Positions 44,118 to 53,141 of a stretch of 64,000 nt of DNA are shown piece after piece. The notes below the pieces were generated by a model. That model was not told where the DNA came from. It searched no databases and saw only the letters and a list, made by a program, of their open reading frames with translations. Source of the DNA: Treponema sp. (lineage in GTDB: Bacteria > Spirochaetota > Spirochaetia > Treponematales > Treponemataceae); NCBI GenBank assembly GCA_017464425.1, contig JAFUDX010000041.1, positions 18,277 to 82,276 of the forward strand, written 5' to 3'. The position numbers and the translations under genes were made by a program. Positions within the stretch are counted from its first letter, which is position 1; every line of letters begins with the position of its first letter.

Positions 44118-45920
44118 CTACTCTTCCTTTTCTTTAAGCACGGCAAGGAACGCGCTCTGCGGAAGCTCCACATTGCCAATCATCTTCATGCGCTTTTTGC
44201 CTTCCTTCTGCTTTTCGAGCAATTTTCGCTTTCGCGTCACATCGCCGCCGTAACACTTGGCAAGGACATCTTTTCGCACGGGATTCACCGTTTCACGCGC
44301 GATAATCTGGCTTCCGATTGCGCCCTGAATCGCGATTTTAAACTGCTGGCGGGCAATCTCGCCTTTGAGCCGTTCGCACACTTTTTTGGCTCGCACGGCG
44401 GCTTCAGGCTTGTAGGCAAGCTGGCTCAGAGCATCGACGGGCTTTCCGTTCAGCAAAATATCGACTTTGACAAGCTCGGTCTGCTGATAGTCAGTGACTT
44501 CGTAATCGAATGAGGCGTAGCCACGGCTGTAGCTCTTTAATTTGTCGTAGAAATCAAACAAAACTTCGGCGAGCGGCATTTCGTAGGTGAGTTCAACGCG
44601 CTTTTCGTCGAGGTAGGTCATGTTCTTTTGAACACCGCGCTTTTCGGTGCAGAGATTCATGATTGAGCCGATGTAATCCGTGGGCGTGATGATTGACGCG
44701 CGAATGTACGGCTCCCACGACTCTTGGATTTTGGTTTCGGGGAATTCGGTTGGGTTGTCGATAATCTGCTCCGTGCCGTTCGTAAGCTTGATTTTGTACT
44801 GAACGCTTGGAGCGGTAAAAATGACGGCTTGGTCGTAGTCGCGTTCAAGCCGCTCCTGAATGATTTCAAGGTGCAAAAGCCCCAAAAATCCGCAGCGGAA
44901 GCCGTTTCCGAGAGCCAAAGAATTGTCTTTTTCGTAAATGAGCGAAGCATCGTTCAGTTTGAGCTTTTCCATGCTCTCTTTGAGTTCCTCGTAGTCGTTC
45001 GAGTCAATCGGGTAAATTGAAGAGAAAACGACGGGCTTCACTTCCTTAAAACCGCCAAGTGGATCTGCGGCAGGGTCGCTTGCAAGCGTGACCGTATCGC
45101 CCACGCGAACATCGCTTACGGTTTTTACGCCAGAGATAATGTAGCCGACATCGCCCGCTTCAAGGTACGGCGTTTCCTCGTAATTGATTTTGAAAATGCC
45201 GATTTGGTCTACCTTGTAGTCAGTATTGTTCGACATAAAGCGAATCACATCGCCTTTTTTGATTCTGCCCTCTTTGACGCGGATATGAATGATAACACCT
45301 CGGTATTCGTCATAGTGGCAGTCAAAAATCAACGCCTGCGCCTTGCCGGCAGGGTCGCCCGTGGGAGCCGGGAATTTGGTGACAATCGCTTCCATTAAGT
45401 CGTCAACGCCCTCGCCTGTTTTTGCGCTCACAGGAACAGCATCGGCGCTATCAAGCCCCAAATCGTGGTCAATCTGCTTCTTAACGCTCGGCAAGTCCGC
45501 GCTCGGAAGGTCGATTTTATTGATAACGGGAACAATCGTCAAATCCTGCTCCATCGCCATGTACAAATTTGAGACCGTCTGGCTTTCAACTCCCTGCGAC
45601 GCGTCAATCAAAAGCAACGCGCCCTCACATGAAGCAATCGCTCGGCTCACCTCGTACGAAAAATCGACATGCCCAGGAGTATCAACGAAATTCAGCTCAT
45701 AATCGTGACCGTCTTTTGCGCGGTAGGGAATCGTGACCGCCTGACTTTTAATCGTGATTCCGCGCTCGCGCTCAATGTCCATGTTGTCGAGAATCTGATT
45801 CTTCATCTGGCGGTCGTCAATAATCTTCGCCTTTTGAATGAGCCTGTCTGCGAGCGTTGATTTTCCGTGGTCAATGTGCGCAACGATACAAAAATTGCGC
45901 TTGTATTTCATTTCTGTCAT
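44118..45920 (-). CDS. lepA: Elongation factor 4 (back-translocase)
   Basis: A 600-residue translational GTPase. G1 is AHIDHGKST near 14-22, G2 lies in RERGITIKS, G3 is DTPGHVDF near 81-88, G4 is NKIDLP and G5 is VSAKTG. The C-terminal LepA domain (VKVDILLNGKPVDALSQL, then the RKRKLLEKQKEGKKRMK end) distinguishes it from EF-G. It acts on stalled or mis-translocated ribosomes. The start at 45920 has a second ATG three codons later; neither has a strong ribosome site. Confidence 0.97.
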   Translation of the reverse strand: MTEMKYKRNFCIVAHIDHGKSTLADRLIQKAKIIDDRQMKNQILDNMDIERERGITIKSQAVTIPYRAKDGHDYELNFVDTPGHVDFSYEVSRAIASCEGALLLIDASQGVESQTVSNLYMAMEQDLTIVPVINKIDLPSADLPSVKKQIDHDLGLDSADAVPVSAKTGEGVDDLMEAIVTKFPAPTGDPAGKAQALIFDCHYDEYRGVIIHIRVKEGRIKKGDVIRFMSNNTDYKVDQIGIFKINYEETPYLEAGDVGYIISGVKTVSDVRVGDTVTLASDPAADPLGGFKEVKPVVFSSIYPIDSNDYEELKESMEKLKLNDASLIYEKDNSLALGNGFRCGFLGLLHLEIIQERLERDYDQAVIFTAPSVQYKIKLTNGTEQIIDNPTEFPETKIQESWEPYIRASIITPTDYIGSIMNLCTEKRGVQKNMTYLDEKRVELTYEMPLAEVLFDFYDKLKSYSRGYASFDYEVTDYQQTELVKVDILLNGKPVDALSQLAYKPEAAVRAKKVCERLKGEIARQQFKIAIQGAIGSQIIARETVNPVRKDVLAKCYGGDVTRKRKLLEKQKEGKKRMKMIGNVELPQSAFLAVLKEKEE

Positions 45921-45980
45921 TTGGAGATAATTATATAGAAAAAACGAGTTGTTGAGAAGAGAGGAAAGAGAAGAATGCCC

Positions 45981-47030
45981 TTACAAGTCTTCGAGCGTTT
46001 TTCCCTCATAATGCAGTGCCATGCCGATTACTTTGGCAGCAGTCAGCAACAAATCCATGTCGGAATTTTGCCAGATTCTGAACACAGAGGTTGAATCAGC
46101 CCGTAAAAAGCCATAAAACTGGCCGTCATACGAAATTTCCGCAAAAAAAGTAGAGTCGACAAGCTGTTCAGTGCATTTTTTGATAAGCGTATCTTGATGC
46201 ACGCTCGCAAGGTGGCGAATATCATTACAATAGAAAATGGAAGTGGTATTGTTGAGATTAAGAGAGATAAGTGCGTTATCGATGTAAGAAAATGATTTTC
46301 CTTTTGAAAGCGAATAGACTTCCGAAAAGAGCAAATCGCTTTTGCCCTGAATTCCGACATGATCAATCATCAAGGTAGTCGTAAAAAACTGGAGCAGATA
46401 CGAAATCGATTCCCGTAAATTCTTTGACTTGGTGAACATTGAGAAAATGGTATTGTGCATCTGCATGGAATTTGAAACGGGACTGTCGCTTGACAGAACT
46501 TTTATGTTTCTGTGCTTTGCGTCCAGATAAATGATAAAGCAACTGCGCCCTTTTTGCTTACCACGATACAATGCCTTGTCAGCCTTTTCAAAGAGAACAT
46601 CAAAATCGGTGCCATCTTCTGGGGAACGGGTAACGCCTATCGTAATCGTAATTGCAATTGCAGGATAATCAGGGACCGAGAATGTTTCAAATTCAACAAA
46701 AGTGTCGTGACAAGCCTGCCACACTTCATCATATTCAACGATGTGCGGCATAATCACATAAAATTCATCGCCACCAAACCGACCGACAACGCCCTTGCCG
46801 TCAAATGATTTTTTGAGTTTATCAGCGATAATCGTAATGACCAAATCACCTACTTTGTGCCCATAGCCATCGTTAACATTCTTAAAATTATCACCGTCAA
46901 CCAACAGCATAGAAAACGGAATGCCCTTTGAAAGCAGATTTTTCGCAAAATCCTCCATAGCGGAACGCTCATACACGCCAGTCAGAGAATCAAATTTATC
47001 ATTGATCAAAGAAAGCAACCCTGTATCCAT
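45981..47030 (-). CDS. GGDEF-domain protein (diguanylate cyclase) with C-terminal sensor-like region
   Basis: A 349-residue protein with the GGDEF domain at the N-terminus (about 13-170): SLTGVYERSAMEDF, LLVDGDNFKNVNDGYGHKVGD, and the intact active site GRFGGDEFYV near 103-112. The RxxD inhibitory site is not found before the active site (KGVV instead), so product feedback may be absent. The C-terminal half looks like a GAF domain, an unusual order since sensors usually precede GGDEF. It would make cyclic di-GMP. Confidence 0.9.
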   Translation of the reverse strand: MDTGLLSLINDKFDSLTGVYERSAMEDFAKNLLSKGIPFSMLLVDGDNFKNVNDGYGHKVGDLVITIIADKLKKSFDGKGVVGRFGGDEFYVIMPHIVEYDEVWQACHDTFVEFETFSVPDYPAIAITITIGVTRSPEDGTDFDVLFEKADKALYRGKQKGRSCFIIYLDAKHRNIKVLSSDSPVSNSMQMHNTIFSMFTKSKNLRESISYLLQFFTTTLMIDHVGIQGKSDLLFSEVYSLSKGKSFSYIDNALISLNLNNTTSIFYCNDIRHLASVHQDTLIKKCTEQLVDSTFFAEISYDGQFYGFLRADSTSVFRIWQNSDMDLLLTAAKVIGMALHYEGKTLEDL

Positions 47031-47101
47031 ACCGATTTATTTTACACCAAGTGAGAAAACTTTTCCATCTTTTTATCTATTATTCTCAATGAAAAGCTGC
47101 G

Positions 47102-48445
47102 TTAGTCTGCGGATATTTTCTTCATAATCCATGCAAAACTTGCCGTTAAGAAAATGAATGTAACGACCCAACTGAGTGGATATGAATAGAAAATGCTTTG
47201 GAAGGTGTGGAAGCGCGGAATCTGGAAGAAGGTAAAAATGTAGACCATACGAAGCCCGCATGCGCCCATGAGCGTGACAATCATCGGCATGACCGAGTGC
47301 CCCACGCCGCGAATCGCGCTCGCCATGCAGTCCATCATACCACAGGTAAAATAGGTGAAGAGAATCACATTCAAGCGCAACATGCCCGCCTCAACGACAT
47401 CAAGGCTTTCTGAGTAAATGCCGAGCAACTGCCTGCCAAAAAACAAGGCGGTAAAGCCCAGCACAAGTCCTACGCCAATTACGGAAAGCTCTGAAATCAC
47501 AACGAGCCGCTTGATTCGGTCGAATTTTTGAGCCCCCATGTTCTGCCCCGCAAAAGTGAGCGTGCCCTGCGCAAAGCTGTTCATCGAAATGTAAACGAAA
47601 CCTTCAATGCTCTGCGCCGCACTGTTTCCCGCCACCATGACCGCGCCGAACGAATTGACGCTTGACTGAATCACCATGTTTGAAAAACTGAAGAGCATGC
47701 CCTGAAAGCCCGCGGGAAGCCCGATTTTTATGATACGAGATAAAATGACCTTATCGAGCCGCAATTTTTTGAAATCAAGGTGAAATTCGTCTTCTTCACG
47801 GGTGAGGATAAAAATCACGCAGATGGCGGCAAACACTTGGCTCAACACGGTGGCAAAAGCCACGCCCGCAACATCCATGTTGAAGCAAATCACAAAAATC
47901 AAGTTGAGGACGACATTGATAAGCCCCGCAACAAGCAGAATGTAGAGCGGACGCTTTGTGTCGCCCTTTGCGCGGAGCAACGCTGCCCCAAAATTATAGA
48001 CAATCGTTGCCGTAATTCCGCCAAAAAACACTTTGAGATACAGCGTTGAAAGCGGCAGGACATCGGCAGGGGAAGCCATCAAAATCAAAATCTGGCGCGA
48101 AAAAGTGACGCCAATCAGCGTGAGCAAGATGCCGCCGATGACGCTCAGCACAATCGTGGTATGCACCGTGCGATTCAGTTCTTCTTTTTTGCCCGCTCCC
48201 AAGAAATTCGCCGCCACGACATTACAGCCCACGCCAAGCCCGATAAAAAAATTGACGAGCAAATTGACCAGTGAAGAGGTTGAGCCAACCGCCGCAAGCG
48301 AATTGTCGCCCGCGTACCGACCGACCACGACAATATCCGCCGCATTAAAGAGAAGTTGCAAAATGGAGCTCAAAATAAGCGGAAACGCGAAACGCACCAA
48401 TTTGGGGAAAATCGCGCCCGTTGTCATGTCAATTTGGTTTTTCAT
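47102..48445 (-). CDS. MATE-family efflux transporter
   Basis: A 447-residue membrane protein of twelve predicted helices in two homologous halves. The first helix region, PKLVRFAFPLILSSILQLLFNAADIVVVGRYAGD, and GLPAGFQGMLFSFSNMVIQSSVNSFG in the second half are typical of the NorM/DinF group. It exports cations or drugs using Na+ or H+ gradients, which the V-ATPase may help set. It stands alone, with the next gene upstream only 27 bases away on the same strand. Confidence 0.94.
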   Translation of the reverse strand: MKNQIDMTTGAIFPKLVRFAFPLILSSILQLLFNAADIVVVGRYAGDNSLAAVGSTSSLVNLLVNFFIGLGVGCNVVAANFLGAGKKEELNRTVHTTIVLSVIGGILLTLIGVTFSRQILILMASPADVLPLSTLYLKVFFGGITATIVYNFGAALLRAKGDTKRPLYILLVAGLINVVLNLIFVICFNMDVAGVAFATVLSQVFAAICVIFILTREEDEFHLDFKKLRLDKVILSRIIKIGLPAGFQGMLFSFSNMVIQSSVNSFGAVMVAGNSAAQSIEGFVYISMNSFAQGTLTFAGQNMGAQKFDRIKRLVVISELSVIGVGLVLGFTALFFGRQLLGIYSESLDVVEAGMLRLNVILFTYFTCGMMDCMASAIRGVGHSVMPMIVTLMGACGLRMVYIFTFFQIPRFHTFQSIFYSYPLSWVVTFIFLTASFAWIMKKISAD

Positions 48446-48472
48446 CGGTTTTGCGGTTTTATTCGTTTTTCT

Positions 48473-49003
48473 CTACAAGAACAGCACTCGCGGGAAGATG
48501 AAATGCAGGCAGGCGGCGATAATACAGAAAATGCCTAGATACTTGCGACCGCCCGTGTAAATGGTTTGAATTGAATCGGGAAGTGGCAGGGCAATGTCGC
48601 TTCGCTCCTGATACCAATCGAGCAACAACACGGCTCCGGCGGCAATCCCTGCAAGCGACGGAACTAAATCGCCCACAACAGGAACATCGTACTGAATGGG
48701 AGACAAGAGTTTCATTAAACCGGTAAGGGCCGAAAGAATGCCCACAACGAGCTGCAAGGTTTTATCGCCTAAAAACGGAAGGGCAAGAGCCTTAAAACCG
48801 CCCTCGCTCGCTGATTTTTTGGGAGAATCGCCTGATTCTTCTGCAAAGGGATCGTCTGGATTTGACGACTCGGCTGTATTTTCTGCAAACGGGTCATCAG
48901 AATCAGAAAGAACGAGCGAAGTCTCTTCATTTTTTGTGCTGTAAACAAAAATGAGTCCCGCAATCAAATTCAACAAAATTGACAAAAAATAAAATTGAAG
49001 CAT
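48473..49003 (-). CDS. Membrane protein of unknown function with DPFAE repeats
   Basis: A 176-residue protein with a membrane helix at the N-terminus (FLSILLNLIAGLIFVY), a Ser/Asp-rich cytoplasmic-looking loop with two DDPFAE units near residues 36-57, and three or four helices in the rest (LQLVVGILSALTGLMKLL, VPSLAGIAAGAVLLLDWY, YLGIFCIIAACLHFIF). No family is recognised with confidence. It is followed by MATE and preceded by two envelope genes, in a minus-strand run that may be co-transcribed. Confidence 0.75.
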   Translation of the reverse strand: MLQFYFLSILLNLIAGLIFVYSTKNEETSLVLSDSDDPFAENTAESSNPDDPFAEESGDSPKKSASEGGFKALALPFLGDKTLQLVVGILSALTGLMKLLSPIQYDVPVVGDLVPSLAGIAAGAVLLLDWYQERSDIALPLPDSIQTIYTGGRKYLGIFCIIAACLHFIFPRVLFL

Positions 49004-49017
49004 AGTTCCCCCGATTT

Positions 49018-49602
49018 TTATCGTTTTTCGATTTCACATTCAAGGCTTGCTGAATCTTCACGCATAGAACAAACAGCACTGACAGTAAGTATATCATAAT
49101 CCGTGAATGTTGTCCGCAAGAAAAGTTCATTTCCCTCGTATTTTCCCGTGATTTTTTCTTCCTGAATAACAAGCCCTTCTTTGTCATGCGCGTAAAACGT
49201 CGCAGTAACGGGAACACCGTCCTCAAAGTCAGGCTTTTTTTTCTTTGCTGCCGCTTCGATTTTTAAACTTGCATACACCGACTCTTCATATGAAAACGCC
49301 GAAAGTTTTGCTTCCGTACCTGAAAGACTCCCCGCGCTTTTTTGCGGCCCAAAATAATTCATAAAAAGGATAATACCGAACGCAAAGACAATCGTAACAA
49401 ACAGCAGCCTGTTTCCGCGCGTATTTACGAGCGATTTAAAAAGCCCGCCCTTGTATGCCTTAAAATCCCCCGAATAATAATCCTGCACAATTTTGGGCGC
49501 GTGCTTGAGCCGTTCCGCGCGGTTATAATGAAACACCATCTGCTCATCGGGTTTATTTTGTTCTTCGTCCGTTTTTGTTTCAGTAAAATGTGAAAAATCC
49601 AT
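49018..49602 (-). CDS. Single-pass membrane protein of unknown function
   Basis: About 194 residues. The N-terminal 60 residues are charged and cytoplasmic (MDFSHFTETKTDEEQNKPDE), a helix follows (LLFVTIVFAFGIILFMNYFG), and the C-terminal half is an extracytoplasmic beta-rich domain (DGVPVTATFYAHDKEGLV, then EGNELFLRTTFTDYDIL). The start is at 49602, five bases after the upstream stop; the frame extends to 49653 only by overlapping that gene. Not recognised, but the neighbours suggest an envelope role. Confidence 0.72.
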   Translation of the reverse strand: MDFSHFTETKTDEEQNKPDEQMVFHYNRAERLKHAPKIVQDYYSGDFKAYKGGLFKSLVNTRGNRLLFVTIVFAFGIILFMNYFGPQKSAGSLSGTEAKLSAFSYEESVYASLKIEAAAKKKKPDFEDGVPVTATFYAHDKEGLVIQEEKITGKYEGNELFLRTTFTDYDILTVSAVCSMREDSASLECEIEKR

Positions 49603-49607
49603 AGAAA

Positions 49608-50840
49608 TCACTGATTGATAAATGATGCCAAGAGTGAATCCGTTCGCCACCAAAGAGCTTCGGCGTTTTCATTTTTAACGAACAGCCCCGAAATGATTCC
49701 GTTTCCGCTCAAAGAAAGCGTGTAGTACAGGATTTTTGAGTGGTCAACGGAAAGCTGCCGTTTTACGATTCGCTGACCATCAGGCTGAACCATCTGCACG
49801 ATAAAGCCTTCTTCGTTAGGCACGATGAAGAAAAACCAGCCGTTTTCGGTAACTCCCAGAAAATCAAACGGCAAATTATATGTTTCTTTGGTGAGATTTT
49901 CGGTAATCGAATATTCATATGAAGGAATTTCGAGCGAATCACTGTACCGTCCTGTCGCAACATTAAGCGGGCACAAAAGCGTGGTGTAGTAGTCGATTCC
50001 AGACTGAACTTTCAGCTGAGGGTCAAGAGAAGCCATGTAATAATCAACCTTCACATACAATTTTTTTTCGCTCGCATCGGGCACGATATTCGCAACGGAA
50101 ATGTATGCAGGCGCATCTGACGAATCTTCCCGCTGAATTTTGGGAACCGTGTTCTGCGTAACGGGAACCGTATACAGCAAGAATCCGTTCGTACTAAACC
50201 AATACGCCGTAAGCCCGTCATTCGTAGTGCAGATAACGACCAGTTCATTTTCGCGCGTGGTGTAGATATTTTTGACATACGGGAAAGGCGTGCCACCCGG
50301 CCCCTCCTGCCCCAGATAATCGATGAATTTGCCGCTCGAATCAAAGCGAAGCACTACATTTGAAAGCAAGAGCCGCTTAGTAACATCGCGTTCCTGGCGT
50401 TCAAGCGGAAGCGTATCCACCGCATACAGATATTTACGGGCATCAAGCGCGAGCGGCCCCAGAGTGCTGAACGGATAGGAAATAGCCTTTTTGGTCGAAT
50501 TGAGCGAATCCTTGCTCGCGAATGCAACATCTTTTAAAACTTCATCATTATAGTAGAGACTGAGCAAATCGCCATACGAATTCAATTCAAGGATTTTTTT
50601 AGCCTCACCATTGGCGATATAGAAAAATCCGTCACGCATCGTCATATAGGTGCGCACAGAGCCTGTCTTTGCGAGGTCAAAAAGATTGAGTTCGTCTTCA
50701 AAACTGCCATAATCAAGCGTAAAAAGCGCGTTTTCATTCACCGAATGGACTTGATTTGACTTCGTGCAGGAAAGAAGAGAAAATGTAAGCACGCAGAGCG
50801 CACAGAGCGCGTACATGCTGAATACCGCATTTTTTTTCAT
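49608..50840 (-). CDS. Spirochaete lipoprotein of unknown function, probably a beta-propeller
   Basis: About 410 residues. The leader (YALCALCVLTFSLLSC) ends in a lipobox with Cys25. The body has repeated strands of the type GDLLSLYYND and GKFIDYLGQEGPGGTPFPYVKNIYTTRENELVV, with an NHL/propeller look. It resembles conserved spirochaete lipoproteins, but the exact family could not be confirmed by eye. The ATG at 50840 starts it; the longer frame to 50921 runs through the repeat region. It leads a run of three envelope genes. Confidence 0.78.
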   Translation of the reverse strand: MKKNAVFSMYALCALCVLTFSLLSCTKSNQVHSVNENALFTLDYGSFEDELNLFDLAKTGSVRTYMTMRDGFFYIANGEAKKILELNSYGDLLSLYYNDEVLKDVAFASKDSLNSTKKAISYPFSTLGPLALDARKYLYAVDTLPLERQERDVTKRLLLSNVVLRFDSSGKFIDYLGQEGPGGTPFPYVKNIYTTRENELVVICTTNDGLTAYWFSTNGFLLYTVPVTQNTVPKIQREDSSDAPAYISVANIVPDASEKKLYVKVDYYMASLDPQLKVQSGIDYYTTLLCPLNVATGRYSDSLEIPSYEYSITENLTKETYNLPFDFLGVTENGWFFFIVPNEEGFIVQMVQPDGQRIVKRQLSVDHSKILYYTLSLSGNGIISGLFVKNENAEALWWRTDSLLASFINQ

Positions 50841-50862
50841 ACAAAATAGAATAACGGAAAAA

Positions 50863-50883
50863 TGAGTAATGAGCAATGAGAAA
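50863..50883. repeat. Partial GAGCAATGAGAA repeat copy
   Basis: GAGTAATGAGCAATGAGAAATC resembles the left part of the GTTAGCA family copies at 13493-13561 and 53027-53054. It lies just upstream of the lipoprotein start. Confidence 0.45.
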
Positions 50884-50949
50884 TCAAAAATCACGAGCAG
50901 AAAAAGATGAAAAGAAACCATGATTTTTGTGATTTTTACTGTTTTCTGC

Positions 50950-50978
50950 TTGATTCAATTCTCAGAAACTGATAATAT
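50950..50978 (+). promoter_or_regulatory. Promoter and leader of rpsD
   Basis: TTGATT (50950-50955), a 17-base spacer and TATAAT-like TAATAT (50973-50978). The leader of about 95 bases contains a TTCTGT/ACAGAA hairpin and ends TTTAGGAG before the ATG. Leader-based autoregulation by S4 is known in other bacteria but not shown here. Confidence 0.6.
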
Positions 50979-51079
50979 TACTTCACTGTTTTGGCTTTTG
51001 CCACGCAGGACTTTGAAAAATCAAGCACCTTTTTCTGTTTTTACAGAATCTGCCTTGATTAAAAATTTAGGAGCATAAA

Positions 51080-51673
51080 ATGGCTACACGACGCAATCCT
51101 CGTTTTAAGGAATGTCGACGTCTTGGTGTCAATGTTTGTGGACACCCAAAGGCATTGGACAGAGCAGGCGCACCTGCTTTCAAAAAAACAAAGAAATCTT
51201 CTGATTACGCTTTGCACTTAATCGAAAAACAGAAGGTTAAGGCTTACTACAACATTCTCGAAAAGCAGCTCCGCCGCTATTTCGAAAAGGCCGCAAGATC
51301 AAAGGAAATGACAGGTGTCGCACTCTTGGTCGCACTTGAAACACGCCTTGACAACCTCGTTTACCGCTTGGGATTCGCTTCTTCAATCCGCATGGCTCGC
51401 CAGATGGTCAGCCACAAGCACATTGAAGTCGATGGCAAAGTTGTCAACATCCCTTCATACGCAGTAAAAGTGGGCTCAACAATCTCTTTGGTTGAAAAAA
51501 TGCGCAAAAGCGAGCAGTTCAAGTCAACATACCTTTCAAACAACAAGGCAAAACTTGACTACCTTGAGCGCGACGACGACAACTTCACAGGTAAGCTCGC
51601 TCGTCTTCCACAGCGTTCAGAAATTCCAGTTCAGATTAACGATCAGATGGTCGTCGAGTTCTACTCTAAATAA
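51080..51673 (+). CDS. rpsD: 30S ribosomal protein S4
   Basis: A 197-residue primary assembly protein that binds the 5' domain of 16S rRNA. The N-terminus ATRRNPRFKECRRLGVNVCG, the middle QLRRYFEKAARSKEMTGVALL and the S4 domain MARQMVSHKHIEVDGKVV are characteristic. Two Cys remain from the zinc-binding C+ form, but the full four-Cys cluster is absent. It is an orphan gene, not part of the alpha operon, as in some other spirochaetes. Confidence 0.97.
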   Translation: MATRRNPRFKECRRLGVNVCGHPKALDRAGAPAFKKTKKSSDYALHLIEKQKVKAYYNILEKQLRRYFEKAARSKEMTGVALLVALETRLDNLVYRLGFASSIRMARQMVSHKHIEVDGKVVNIPSYAVKVGSTISLVEKMRKSEQFKSTYLSNNKAKLDYLERDDDNFTGKLARLPQRSEIPVQINDQMVVEFYSK

Positions 51674-51696
51674 GTAGATTTTCTGAATTGCACAAG

Positions 51697-51723
51697 GCCG
51701 CTCCACAGGGGGCGGTTTTTTAT
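51697..51723 (+). terminator. Rho-independent terminator of rpsD
   Basis: CCGCTCC, a 3-base loop, a G-rich arm GGGGGCGG and six T, 24 bases after the rpsD stop. Confidence 0.8.
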
Positions 51724-51782
51724 TTTCCCTGCCAATTCAAGATTTTCAGAATTTCTGCCGATATTATGAACGGAGATTTTTT

Positions 51783-53027
51783 ATGACTTCGTTTAAAGTT
51801 GCAGAATTAAAAGAGGGACAGCATTTTCCCGGCAGGATTACTCTCGACAAACGCTTCGTTGTTCTCGATAATAATATCTCTTTTGCAAGCGCATTAAGAA
51901 CTCGCCTTGTTGAATGGGGATTTAAAGAAGTTTTTTGCGATGTCGATCCAGAAGAACTGCAAAAAAAAGCTCCGTCTCCGAGCAACTTTGAAAGCGTCGA
52001 TTTGGATCTCGATGAGCTCAACAATGAATTCGGCGGTAAATCAGACGCACTCAACGCAAACCTTAAAAGCGTTGTCAGCAAAATGAACCAGACGATTAAA
52101 AATTTCCCTGACAAAAACCGATTGGAAAATGTCACGACCGTATATAACGAATTCTTGGACTATACGCAAAAAGTGTTCACACGGTATGTAACGCACAAAG
52201 AGCTTAAACTTGAAGAAATATCAGAATCCGTGTCATTGCTCATCGATTTTGTTCAGACAAATAAAAAATATCTGCTTAAAATTCAGCCGACAGAAGAACA
52301 CAAACTTGATAAAAACTTCCTCACGAGCCATTGTTTGCGCTCCACTATCTTTGCGCTCGTCATCGCGCTGCAAGTAAACATGCCGCGACCAAAAATAATT
52401 GAGCTCGGCGTTGCAAGTTTGATTCATGAAATCGGACAGATTAAGCTTCCGCCCCAGTTATACCTTACGGATCAGCCGCTTTCTCCGCAGGCAAAAAATC
52501 TGCTCGCGACCCACACCGTTTTAGGCTACAACATCGTAAAAGAATTGAATTTTCCGCTTCCGATTCAAGTCGGCATTTTGGAGCACCACGAGCGCGAAAA
52601 CGGACAGGGCTATCCGCGCCATCTTATCGGACAAAAAATCACCGCATACGGGAAAATCTTGGCAGTTGCCTGCAGCTACGAGGCAATCACTTCGCCACGC
52701 CATTACAAAGCCGCACGAAGCCTTTACGAAGCGACAATCGAAATGCTCACGAACAAAAACAAGGCGTATGACGAAATCGTTCTGCGAGCACTCGTTCAGG
52801 CAGTCTCGCTCTTCCCGATTGGAACTTATGTATATCTTGCAAACGGAAAAATCGGGCAGGTTTCAGAAAGCAATCCCGCCGACCCGCGACTTCCGATTGT
52901 AGAGCTTATCGGTGAAAAAAATGAACTCGGCCACCCCAAAACAATAATGACCGACAACGAAAAACACAAAATCGTCCGTGTCTTGAACAAAGAAGAATTG
53001 CAGGGCGTGCAAGCGTATATAAAATAG
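51783..53027 (+). CDS. HD-GYP-like protein with altered catalytic residues
   Basis: A 414-residue protein. Residues about 1-165 are an N-terminal helical region (KVAELKEGQHFPGRI, a DUF3391-like start, then LDLDELNNEF). The C-terminal half is an HD-GYP domain: SHCLRSTIFALVIALQ, HEIGQIKLP where active enzymes have HDIGK, THTVLGYNI, HHERENGQGYP for HHE..DG.GYP, and ACSYEAITS where D of ADxxDA is expected. The HD and one later Asp ligand are missing, so cyclic di-GMP hydrolysis is doubtful and a binding or signalling role is possible. It has a GGAG-type start. Confidence 0.87.
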   Translation: MTSFKVAELKEGQHFPGRITLDKRFVVLDNNISFASALRTRLVEWGFKEVFCDVDPEELQKKAPSPSNFESVDLDLDELNNEFGGKSDALNANLKSVVSKMNQTIKNFPDKNRLENVTTVYNEFLDYTQKVFTRYVTHKELKLEEISESVSLLIDFVQTNKKYLLKIQPTEEHKLDKNFLTSHCLRSTIFALVIALQVNMPRPKIIELGVASLIHEIGQIKLPPQLYLTDQPLSPQAKNLLATHTVLGYNIVKELNFPLPIQVGILEHHERENGQGYPRHLIGQKITAYGKILAVACSYEAITSPRHYKAARSLYEATIEMLTNKNKAYDEIVLRALVQAVSLFPIGTYVYLANGKIGQVSESNPADPRLPIVELIGEKNELGHPKTIMTDNEKHKIVRVLNKEELQGVQAYIK

Positions 53028-53140
53028 TGAGAAGTTAGCAGTTAGCAGTGAGAAATTGAAAGGGAGAAGTCTCTCCCTCGCTACAACCGCTTCGCGTTTT
53101 CCGCTACCCTCTCTGCGGGGACACCCCGCAACGCCCCGTT
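53027..53140. repeat. Intergenic repeat block between HD-GYP and aldo/keto reductase genes
   Basis: Begins with GTGAGAAGTTAGCAGTTAGC (a GTTAGCA family copy) directly after the stop codon. It then holds a GC-rich stretch containing a perfect GCGGGG-ACA-CCCCGC hairpin (53115-53129) followed by a T run after a second CCCCG. The last part could serve as a terminator for the plus-strand gene. The next gene converges from the other side. Confidence 0.6.
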
Positions 53141-53141
53141 T

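Noticed and set aside
53115..53140. Clear bidirectional terminator between convergent genes
   Set aside because: The GCGGGG/CCCCGC stem exists but the T run is separated by about 9 bases, so it is recorded inside the repeat block rather than as a terminator.
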